Source: Sulfuriflexus sp. (GTDB lineage Bacteria; Pseudomonadota; Gammaproteobacteria; AKS1). From it: a DNA stretch of 64,000 bases. Under the pieces are notes generated by a model. The model saw only the letters and a program-made list of their open reading frames with translations. It did not search any database and had not been told where the DNA came from. The DNA lies in NCBI GenBank assembly GCA_023134145.1, contig JAGLUW010000013.1, positions 1-64,000 on the forward strand, in the 5' to 3' direction. The position numbers were made by a program, and so were the translations under genes. Positions 56,296 to 64,000 of this stretch are shown in pieces (within the stretch, counting starts at the first letter, position 1; the number at the start of each line of letters is the position of its first letter).

Positions 56296-56487
56296 AGATT
56301 TCGTAGTTCTTTAAATTTGCGTAAGCAGTGATTGTTCGGCGCTATTGTCAGTGATTATGCGGCGTAGGCCAAGTAAAACTTTAATATAGGGCTTATTTGC
56401 GTCTAAAACTCACGAAAATCTTAAAAAATGTCGAATCCTGATGATTTTCGTATTGATTTGAGACTCGCATGGTAGTTCACCATAAAA

Positions 56488-56514
56488 AAAGCCCTGTTAC
56501 GAGAACAGGGCTTT
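56488..56514 (-). terminator. Rho-independent terminator of mlaA
   Basis: AAAGCCCTGTT, loop ACGAG, AACAGGGCTTT: an 11-bp perfect stem. Read leftwards, it is followed by a run of T residues, 8 nt past the mlaA stop. Confidence 0.9.
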
Positions 56515-56521
56515 GGATGAA

Positions 56522-57244
56522 CTATTCGTCAAATTTTATTTTTGGCGGGTTGCCGTCATAAACTAAACTCATGCGACGCTGCAAGTAGGCATCACGAACG
56601 AACAAGTAAGGGTCTAATGCCGCTTCTTCGAGGATCTTGCTGGCACTGAGTAAACCGGCACGGGTGTCGATAATATTGACTACGACCAAACCTGTTTGAG
56701 TATCTCTAGGCGTAATGTCGTAGAGAGGGTTTACATAGGCATCGCCGATAAAACCAACCGTGTCACGAACATTACTTGGCCCAAAGAAAGGCCAAACTAT
56801 ATAGGTACCTGTATCAACACCCCAATAACCGAGGGTCTGACCAAAGTCTTCATTGTGCTTAGGCATGTCCATACCACTGGCAACATCGAATAAACCAAGC
56901 ACACCGAGAGTCGAGTTGAAGAACACACGAGCTGTGTCGCTTAGTGCTTGCTCAATTTTGAATTGCAGCAAGTCATTAAAGATGACAACGACATCTTCAA
57001 GGTTACTAAAGAAGTTGCTAACACTTTTATTAACCGGAGCAGGCACTGCCGCGTTATAACCCTGTGCAACTGGCTTTAAAATGGCACGGTCGAGTGTGTC
57101 ATTGAAGCTGTACATAGAGCGGTTAAATGACTCGAGTGGATCGTCCGGATCAGCTTCACCATCAATAGTTGCACAACCACTGAGTAAAGAAAGACTGATA
57201 ATTAAACTGGCGATCAATGAGCGTTTTTGGGAAAGTGTTTTCAT
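56522..57244 (-). CDS. mlaA: outer-membrane lipoprotein MlaA (VacJ)
   Basis: 240 residues. The signal ends in lipobox LLSGC, and DPLESFNRSMYSFNDTLDRAILKPVAQGY is the MlaA signature, followed by NFFSNLEDVVVIFNDLLQ. MlaA removes stray phospholipids from the outer leaflet and passes them to MlaC and the MlaFEDB transporter. The transporter genes begin 1.3 kb away on the other strand. Confidence 0.95.
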   Translation of the reverse strand: MKTLSQKRSLIASLIISLSLLSGCATIDGEADPDDPLESFNRSMYSFNDTLDRAILKPVAQGYNAAVPAPVNKSVSNFFSNLEDVVVIFNDLLQFKIEQALSDTARVFFNSTLGVLGLFDVASGMDMPKHNEDFGQTLGYWGVDTGTYIVWPFFGPSNVRDTVGFIGDAYVNPLYDITPRDTQTGLVVVNIIDTRAGLLSASKILEEAALDPYLFVRDAYLQRRMSLVYDGNPPKIKFDE

Positions 57245-57510
57245 TATTTTTTGTTACCACTATGGCCTTAAGCTAGTTAAGGATTCATCCTTGTTTAAAG
57301 TTTGTTGTGTTAACACAACAAATTACGGGGATGTAAATCCGTTTATCCCTAAATGTAATCGGGATAATGTCATTTTCGACTCGTCAAATCAAGCTGTTAG
57401 CTTGAAAAAGGCATTTAATTCCTATCATTTGTTCAGTGTAGTATATAACCGACAAAATACATGAGGTTCGTCCTACATCCTATCGACAGAAGAGGTGATA
57501 CCTTTAGAAA
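57245..57510. other. 266-nt gene-free stretch rich in inverted repeats
   Basis: Holds at least four stem-forming pairs: CCTTAA/TTAAGG (57266-57282), a perfect 22-nt palindrome centred on GTTAAC (57301-57322), TTATCCC/GGGATAA (57343-57367) and CAAGCT/AGCTTG (57390-57404). The last is followed by five A. No reading frame of merit. Confidence 0.6.
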
Positions 57511-57696
57511 TCAGATGGTTTTAGTGCGCGTTTTACCGCAGCGACTGCATTTAAATTCGGTGACTAGTTGGCCTTGTTTGGTATCAAAGCGGCGCTCATT
57601 AACGATGATCCATTTATGCAGGTTATTACGGCACAACGTGTTACCACGATGTTTTTCTTTTAGAGAAGGCTTACGAAAAGGGATTACATTACTCAT
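57511..57696 (-). CDS. small zinc-ribbon-like protein
   Basis: 61 residues from ATG 57696 (MSNVIPFRKPSLKEKHRG); a start seven codons earlier at 57717 is possible. NTLCRNNLHKW and FKCSRCGKTRTK supply Cys/His pairs for a small zinc site, with VNERRFDTKQGQLVTEF between. I recall similar short proteins in other gammaproteobacteria, all without a known role. Confidence 0.6.
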   Translation of the reverse strand: MSNVIPFRKPSLKEKHRGNTLCRNNLHKWIIVNERRFDTKQGQLVTEFKCSRCGKTRTKTI

Positions 57697-57781
57697 ACCG
57701 TTGCGAGCTAACTTCATTTGCCTGACGAGCTTGAATAATGGATAGTCCGGTTCAAACTGTCAAAAGATTTAGGTGACGAAT

Positions 57782-58393
57782 GTGAGTGCGAGTAATGCAA
57801 AGCAGCGATTAGCGGACGTGGTGGTTGGTTCGCGAGGCTGGTTACATGAGCAATGGAGTGAGTCTTATTATCCTGAAGATATACCGGATGAGTGGCGGCT
57901 GGGCTTTTATGCTAATGAATTTAATACTTTATTAGTACCGTGGGCGCAATGGAATGAGTCGATTGAGGCGTTGGAAGAAGGTTTGGAAGATGCAGATGAT
58001 GACTTTCATCTCTATTTAGAATTACCGGATACACAACAGTCCTTGCCCAAGCATTGGCATGTGATTGCTGATCAAGTTAAAGGTTTGGTCTGTACGCAGG
58101 GTGATGCGAGCCAGTGGGTCGAAATTGCCGAAAATATTGGCGTACCTTTATTGGTAGAAATGCAAAATGAATCTGTATTTATAGGCTATGCACCTTATGG
58201 AGAGGCTTCGGCTTCGATTGAATTGGCGATGATTGATGGTACAAAGATTGATGATCTAGTATTGATGCGTGAACAAATAGAGCAGGCTTTACAGCTTGCC
58301 GATTCACGACTCGATTTTATTTTTACTGATACTGCGCCAGCGCTAGATGCGATGAGAAATACGGTGATGATTGCGGAACTGCTGGGTGCATAA
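57782..58393 (+). CDS. DUF72-like (YecE-type) TIM-barrel protein, divergent
   Basis: 203 residues if read from the GTG at 57782, which has AGGTGA five nt upstream; the track GTG at 57773 lies on top of that site. VVGSRGWLHEQWSESYYPEDIPDEWRLGFYANEFNTLLVP follows the DUF72 opening (G-x-x-G-W...YP...YA..F), but the protein is shorter than YecE (272) and lacks its later motifs. The function of the family is unclear. It lies about 130 nt upstream of mlaF on the same strand. Confidence 0.65.
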   Translation: MSASNAKQRLADVVVGSRGWLHEQWSESYYPEDIPDEWRLGFYANEFNTLLVPWAQWNESIEALEEGLEDADDDFHLYLELPDTQQSLPKHWHVIADQVKGLVCTQGDASQWVEIAENIGVPLLVEMQNESVFIGYAPYGEASASIELAMIDGTKIDDLVLMREQIEQALQLADSRLDFIFTDTAPALDAMRNTVMIAELLGA

Positions 58394-58528
58394 TAGGTCG
58401 TATTAAAAAGGTTGTGAACAACAACACATGCAAGCAGCAGCTTAACCCTTTATAATGGACAGAATAAACAGCCGGTAGATTGAATATTTACTCGCTAACA
58501 ACAAAAATGGATATTTTGCTTGGCAACT

Positions 58529-59359
58529 ATGAACGATAATTCAGACGACGTATTGGTGCGAATAAGAGATTTGCACTTCTCGCGTGGTAATCGAAAAATC
58601 TTTAACGGTGTTGATCTCGATATTCGTCGAGGCAAGGTCACCGCGATCATGGGTCCCAGTGGCACAGGTAAAACGACCTTACTCAAGCTAATTGGTGGGC
58701 AGTTAAAGCCTGATCAGGGCAGCATTCAGGTTGATGGCCTTGAAGTACCGAAGTTAAAACTCTCCAAACTTTATGAATTGCGTAAACGTATTGGCATGCT
58801 ATTTCAAAGTGGCGCCTTACTGACGGATATCAATGTGTTTGATAACGTCGCCTTTCCTATTCGTGAACACACCAACATGCCGCCTTCTATGATCCGCGAT
58901 ATGGTGTTGATGAAATTAGAATCGGTCGGTTTACGTAATGCGCGAGATATGATGCCAAGTGAATTATCAGGCGGTATGGCAAGACGTGTTGCTTTAGCTC
59001 GTGCTATGGCACTTGATCCAATGATGATTCTTTATGATGAGCCTTTTACCGGACAAGATCCTATTTCAATGGGCGTGATCGTGCAGTTGATTCGTTTACT
59101 CAATGATGCTTTAGGATTAACCAGTATTGTGGTGTCACATGACGTGCAAGAAACCGCGACAATTGCCGATGATATTTATGTGTTGTCTGAAGGTAAAGTC
59201 GTTGGGCACGGTACACCGCAGCAGCTTGCAGAAACAGATTCTGATTGGGTGAAACAATTTATGCAGGGCTTACCCGATGGCCCTGTGCCATTTCATTATC
59301 TTGGTATGCAGTATGTTGATGACCTTTTGGCAGGCACTGATCCTGAGCGAGGTGTTTGA
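58529..59359 (+). CDS. mlaF: phospholipid ABC transporter ATPase MlaF
   Basis: 276 residues from ATG 58529; a TTG three codons earlier is less likely. Walker [10 protein letters not shown], signature [16 protein letters not shown], Walker [14 protein letters not shown]. It drives lipid movement through MlaE/MlaD. A TATAAT at 58451-58456 may be the operon's -10 box. Its stop overlaps mlaE by one base. Confidence 0.95.
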   Translation: MNDNSDDVLVRIRDLHFSRGNRKIFNGVDLDIRRGKVTAIMGPSGTGKTTLLKLIGGQLKPDQGSIQVDGLEVPKLKLSKLYELRKRIGMLFQSGALLTDINVFDNVAFPIREHTNMPPSMIRDMVLMKLESVGLRNARDMMPSELSGGMARRVALARAMALDPMMILYDEPFTGQDPISMGVIVQLIRLLNDALGLTSIVVSHDVQETATIADDIYVLSEGKVVGHGTPQQLAETDSDWVKQFMQGLPDGPVPFHYLGMQYVDDLLAGTDPERGV

Positions 59360-60135
59360 TGATTGGCAGCATCCGCAAATTAGGTCGTTGGGGTTTGGGT
59401 GCTTTTGAACGCCTTGGTCGCGCACATATTTTCCTTTATTACATATTGATGGGTGTTCCTCCTGTATTGCTACGGTTTAGTTTGCTGGTACAGCAAATGC
59501 TTTCAGTCGGTGTGTTATCACTACTGATTATTGTGGTTTCCGGATTCTTTGTCGGTATGGTGCTTGGTTTACAAGGTTATAACACCTTGGTTGATTTTGG
59601 TGCCGAGCAATCGCTTGGTGTGGTGGTGGCGTTATCGCTGGTTCGAGAATTAGGCCCAGTGGTTGCCGGTTTGTTATTCGCAGGCCGTGCCGGTTCAGCA
59701 CTCACCGCAGAAATTGGTTTAATGAAAAGTACTGAACAACTTTCCGGTATGGAAATGATGGCAGTTGATCCTATTAAACGTGTGATTGCACCGCGTTTTT
59801 TAGCCGGTTTTATTTCGCTGCCAATATTAGCCACGATTTTTACTGCTGTTGGCATCGTTGGCGGTTATTTTGTTGGCGTTGGTTTATTGGGTGTTGATGA
59901 TGGTGCTTTTTGGTCGCAGATGCAGGCCAAAGTTGATTTTGGTGAAGACATCATGAACGGCGTCATCAAAAGTATTGTATTTGGTTTTGTCGTAACGTGG
60001 ATTGCGGTGTTTGAAGGTTATGATTGTGTGCCTACATCGGAAGGTGTGAGTCGCGCAACGACCAGAACGGTTGTACATAGCTCATTGGCGATACTCGGGT
60101 TGGATTTTGTATTAACGGCATTGATGTTTACATGA
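59359..60135 (+). CDS. mlaE: phospholipid ABC transporter permease MlaE
   Basis: 258 residues from ATG 59359 (TGATG overlap with mlaF). About five to six helices and the MlaE signatures [18 protein letters not shown] and [31 protein letters not shown]. It forms the membrane core of the MlaFEDB complex. Confidence 0.96.
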   Translation: MIGSIRKLGRWGLGAFERLGRAHIFLYYILMGVPPVLLRFSLLVQQMLSVGVLSLLIIVVSGFFVGMVLGLQGYNTLVDFGAEQSLGVVVALSLVRELGPVVAGLLFAGRAGSALTAEIGLMKSTEQLSGMEMMAVDPIKRVIAPRFLAGFISLPILATIFTAVGIVGGYFVGVGLLGVDDGAFWSQMQAKVDFGEDIMNGVIKSIVFGFVVTWIAVFEGYDCVPTSEGVSRATTRTVVHSSLAILGLDFVLTALMFT

Positions 60136-60169
60136 TATTTAAGGATTAAAAAGAAGGACGAGGTGTGTG

Positions 60170-60640
60170 ATGCACAATTCTAAAACGGTAGAAATTCTTG
60201 TTGGTCTGTTTGTCGCATTGGGTATAGCGGCATTGTTTATGTTGGCCATGAAGGTAAGTAACTTGAGTACATTTTCAAGCGAAGGTGGCTATGTTGTTAC
60301 TGCACGCTTTGAAAATATTGGCGGGCTTAAAGTACGTTCGCCTGTAACGGTTGCCGGTGTTCGGGTAGGACGTATTTCTGATATTAACTTCGATAATACA
60401 ACTTACGAGGCTGTAGTGAGTATGAGTATTGAAGCTGGTTACAACACATTGCCAACAGATACCTCGGCGAGTATTTTTACGGCGGGCTTATTGGGTGAGC
60501 AGTACGTTTCCCTTGAGCCAGGCGGTGATGAAAAATACCTGCAACAGGGTGGCGAGGTTCGTTTGACCCAATCGGCTATTGTACTTGAGCAGGTTATTGG
60601 TCAGTTCCTTTACAGCCAAGCTGAAGGCGGAGATAAATAA
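60170..60640 (+). CDS. mlaD: MCE-domain protein MlaD
   Basis: 156 residues from ATG 60170, preceded by AGGACGAGG; the track GTG one codon earlier is less likely. One membrane helix (~10-29) and an MCE domain (~40-118, YVVTARFENIGGLKVRSPVTVAGVRVGRI). It forms the hexameric ring on the periplasmic face of MlaE. No mlaC follows; the STAS gene begins 3 nt after the stop. Confidence 0.95.
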   Translation: MHNSKTVEILVGLFVALGIAALFMLAMKVSNLSTFSSEGGYVVTARFENIGGLKVRSPVTVAGVRVGRISDINFDNTTYEAVVSMSIEAGYNTLPTDTSASIFTAGLLGEQYVSLEPGGDEKYLQQGGEVRLTQSAIVLEQVIGQFLYSQAEGGDK

Positions 60641-60643
60641 GCG

Positions 60644-60958
60644 ATGGATGAACAATCCCGCATTCTCTTGAAGCGTCGCGAAGATGGTTGTTTCATCTTG
60701 TCGGGTACGCTTACCTTTAAAACAGTCCCTGTGATTTGGAAACAGGGTTTGGATCTGTTTAGCGAAGCACCTTCTTTACTGCTTGATCTGTCCGGGGTTA
60801 AGCGCAGTGACAGTGCTGGCGTGGCCCTATTAGTCGAGTGGATGCGCTTTGCCCGCAGCCACAATAAACCCATCAGTTACATCAATATGCCGACCCAAAT
60901 GCTGGCGATCGTCCGTGCCAGCAGTCTAGATGCCATTTTGCCCTTAGCAAGGGGCTGA
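60644..60958 (+). CDS. mlaB: STAS-domain protein MlaB
   Basis: 104 residues, one STAS domain: LLLDLSGVKRSDSAGVALLVEWMRFA carries the conserved Asp-Ser-Ala-Gly loop. MlaB binds MlaF and is needed for its activity. It follows mlaD directly, whereas mlaC separates the two in E. coli. Confidence 0.9.
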   Translation: MDEQSRILLKRREDGCFILSGTLTFKTVPVIWKQGLDLFSEAPSLLLDLSGVKRSDSAGVALLVEWMRFARSHNKPISYINMPTQMLAIVRASSLDAILPLARG

Positions 60959-61049
60959 AAGCCTTCCATTTTAGCGCTTGAGCCTTAGCCTTCTCGGCCT
61001 TTTTTCTATAGAATAGGCCGCCTTTGAACGATCCAATGGCAGAGTGAGT

Positions 61050-61304
61050 ATGGAACCGAACGCAATTAAAGATCTTATTGAAGCTGGGCTAGATAATTGC
61101 CAAGCACAAGTTACTGGTGACGGTAGTCATTTTGATGCAGTTGTGGTGGGCGAAATCTTTGATGGTATGTCTCTGCTCAACAAGCAGCGTACTGTATACG
61201 GCACATTGGGAGACCGAATTACTTCTGGTGAGATTCATGCCCTGAGCATTAAGGCCTATACGCCGGCGGACTGGGAAAGAGCCAGTAAGCTGCAAGTTTC
61301 CTAA
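61050..61304 (+). CDS. ibaG: BolA-family protein IbaG
   Basis: 84 residues from ATG 61050 (MEPNAIKDLIEAGLDNCQAQVTGDGSHFDAVVVGEIFDGM); the track GTG two codons earlier is less likely. DGSHF and the C-terminal IHALSIKAYTPADWER match E. coli IbaG (YrbA). BolA proteins act with monothiol glutaredoxins in Fe-S handling. It is placed before murA, as in E. coli. Confidence 0.95.
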   Translation: MEPNAIKDLIEAGLDNCQAQVTGDGSHFDAVVVGEIFDGMSLLNKQRTVYGTLGDRITSGEIHALSIKAYTPADWERASKLQVS

Positions 61305-61327
61305 GCAATTCAGGATGCAGCGTTACT

Positions 61328-61358
61328 AGGCCACCGATTACGGTGGCTTTGTTTTTTT
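61328..61358 (+). terminator. Rho-independent terminator after ibaG
   Basis: GCCACCG, loop ATTA, CGGTGGC: a 7-bp stem (extendable by weak pairs) followed by TTTGTTTTTTT, 24 nt past the ibaG stop. It separates the mla-ibaG transcript from murA-his. Confidence 0.88.
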
Positions 61359-61385
61359 AAAGTGAATACGTAGGTAGCAGGATAG

Positions 61386-62651
<1,266 letters not shown>

Positions 62652-62678
62652 AAATAAAGAAGAGTAGGAAGACTCACC

Positions 62679-63320
62679 ATGAGTAACGACACAATAAGCA
62701 TTGCTGTATCGAAAGGCCGTATATATAAGGAAGCGCTGCCGTTGCTTGCGCATGCCGGTATTACGCCAACTGACGATCCTGATAAATGTCGTAAGCTGAT
62801 TTTGGATACCAATGATCCACAAGTGAAGTTGATTATTATTCGCGCGACCGATGTCCCCGTGTTTGTGAATTACGGTGCGGCAGATTTAGGTATCACCGGT
62901 AAAGACACGCTCATGGAATACGATGGCAGCGAACTTTACGAACCATTAGATTTAAAAATCAGCCCATGTAAGTTAATGGTTGCTGGTCCTAAGGGCGAGG
63001 ACTTTTTAAATACCAAAGGTCGCCTACGTGTTGCCACTAAATACGTGAATACGACGCGACGTTATTTTACTGAACGCGGTATTCAAGTTGATATTATTAA
63101 GCTTTATGGTTCGATGGAACTTGCGCCTATGGTCAGTCTATCTGATTGTATTGTTGATCTGGTTGATACAGGCAATACACTGAAAGCGAATGGTTTGGAA
63201 GCGACCGATCACGTTTGTGATATTAGTTCGCGTTTGATTGTGAATAAGGCTTCAATGAAAATGAAGCACGATCGTATTAAGCAAATCATTAGCCAAATTA
63301 GCGAAGCAGTAAATAAATAA
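62679..63320 (+). CDS. hisG: ATP phosphoribosyltransferase, short form
   Basis: 213 residues: the catalytic bilobed fold ([50 protein letters not shown]) but without the C-terminal ACT-like regulatory domain of long HisG (~300). Short forms need HisZ as an allosteric partner; no hisZ is in this window. First step of histidine synthesis. Confidence 0.95.
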   Translation: MSNDTISIAVSKGRIYKEALPLLAHAGITPTDDPDKCRKLILDTNDPQVKLIIIRATDVPVFVNYGAADLGITGKDTLMEYDGSELYEPLDLKISPCKLMVAGPKGEDFLNTKGRLRVATKYVNTTRRYFTERGIQVDIIKLYGSMELAPMVSLSDCIVDLVDTGNTLKANGLEATDHVCDISSRLIVNKASMKMKHDRIKQIISQISEAVNK

Positions 63321-63322
63321 AC

Positions 63323-64000
63323 ATGGATATCAAACGCCTTAATTCCACCGATGGCGACTTCCAGTCTAAACTGGATGCCTTGCTTGCGTGGGAATCGGTT
63401 TCCGATGATGCGGTGTTTAATACAGTAAAAAATATTCTCAGTGATGTGCGCCGTAATGGTGATGCAGCGGTACTCGAATACACTAAAAAGTTTGATCGTC
63501 TTGATGCCGCATCAATGGCTGAGCTGACGATTGGTGCAGATCGCTTAAAGCAAGCCTACGACAGTATTGAACCCGTACAACGCGAGGCATTAGAACGTGC
63601 GGCACAACGTGTACGCACTTATCACGATAGGCAAAAAACCGAATCGTGGTCGTACACCGAAGACGACGGCACACTATTGGGCCAACAAATCACAGCATTA
63701 GATCGAGTTGGTTTATATGTTCCTGGTGGTAAGGCTGCTTATCCTTCATCAGTATTGATGAATGCGATCCCAGCCAAGGTAGCAGGCGTTGCTGAATTGA
63801 TTATGGTTGTGCCAACACCCGATGGCGTGATTAACGAATTGGTTTTTGCCGCCGCACACATTGCCGGTGTTGATAAAGTGTTTTCTATTGGTGGCGCACA
63901 AGCGGTAGCGGCCTTGGCTTATGGTACAGACAGCGTGCCGCCGGTTGATAAGATTGTGGGTCCGGGAAATATCTTTGTCGCGACAGCGAAACGTATGGTT
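63323..64000 (+). CDS. hisD: histidinol dehydrogenase (partial, right edge)
   Basis: Open frame from ATG 63323, two nt after the hisG stop, to the window end; 226 codons are visible. It is absent from the ORF track because no stop lies inside the window. [24 protein letters not shown] and [15 protein letters not shown]...VDKIVGPGN are HisD signatures. The zinc-binding and catalytic His parts lie beyond the edge. It catalyses the last two oxidations of histidine synthesis. Confidence 0.95.
   Translation, partial: MDIKRLNSTDGDFQSKLDALLAWESVSDDAVFNTVKNILSDVRRNGDAAVLEYTKKFDRLDAASMAELTIGADRLKQAYDSIEPVQREALERAAQRVRTYHDRQKTESWSYTEDDGTLLGQQITALDRVGLYVPGGKAAYPSSVLMNAIPAKVAGVAELIMVVPTPDGVINELVFAAAHIAGVDKVFSIGGAQAVAALAYGTDSVPPVDKIVGPGNIFVATAKRMV

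Noticed and set aside
60959-61043. GGCCTTTTTTC after mlaB as a terminator
   Set aside because: No stem longer than about 3-4 bp precedes the T-run; the convincing terminator is after ibaG.

Overview
The window is a dense, largely housekeeping stretch of a gammaproteobacterial chromosome with moderate GC. Several blocks keep the classical gammaproteobacterial gene order: miaB-ybeZ-ybeY-ybeX-lnt; ybeL/leuS-lptE-holA-(proA)-nadD-rsfS-rlmH; maf-rng-yhdP-nit-tldD with darP/pmbA; cax-kdsD-kdsC-lptC-lptA-lptB-rpoN-hpf-ptsN; and mla-ibaG-murA-hisG-hisD. An HPr kinase (hprK), a mannose-type EIIA, ptsH, ptsI and mgtE behind ptsN, and a short HisZ-dependent type of HisG, point to a non-enterobacterial gammaproteobacterium. 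I cannot name a genus from sequence alone. No rRNA, tRNA, IS element, prophage or CRISPR array was seen.

Layout. 1-10.5 kb holds signalling and maintenance genes: a PDC-type sensor protein, an orphan CheY-like regulator, a double cyclic-nucleotide-domain/rhodanese fusion, rlmL, an ABC-2 exporter pair, gloA, a GIY-YIG protein, a GAF/HD-GYP phosphodiesterase and a YchJ-like protein. 10.6-18.9 kb holds amt, the miaB-lnt block and two envelope proteins of unknown role. 18.9-21.1 kb is an AT-rich patch with a histidine kinase and a lipoprotein. 21.1-39.7 kb is the leuS-pmbA block: tRNA charging, LPS assembly, ribosome maturation, RNase G, YhdP and TldD/PmbA.

39.7-42.8 kb carries the most interesting module. 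A formate/nitrite-family channel is preceded by a near-perfect sigma-54 promoter and an NtrC-like operator. It is followed by a membrane-anchored PP2C phosphatase/Ser-Thr kinase fusion. The pair is bracketed by two diverged copies of a palindromic repeat. A second NtrC-like operator lies in front of amt, so both nitrogen-type transporters of the window look NtrC controlled, and the sigma-54 gene itself lies at about 51 kb.

42.9-57.2 kb is read leftwards: a three-helix membrane protein, a DUF4124/zinc-peptidase protein, mgtE, the regulatory PTS, hpf, rpoN, LPS transport and Kdo synthesis, a Ca/Na exchanger and mlaA. The PTS block lacks rapZ at its usual place. From 57.8 kb genes read rightwards: a DUF72-like protein, an mla operon without mlaC, ibaG, murA, hisG, and hisD cut by the window edge.

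Functionally, much of the window builds and guards the outer membrane (Lnt, LptE, LptA/B/C, KdsC/D, YhdP, MlaA/F/E/D/B, MurA). A second theme is nitrogen and phosphotransfer regulation (RpoN, PtsN, HprK, HPr, EI, Amt, FNT, kinase/phosphatase).
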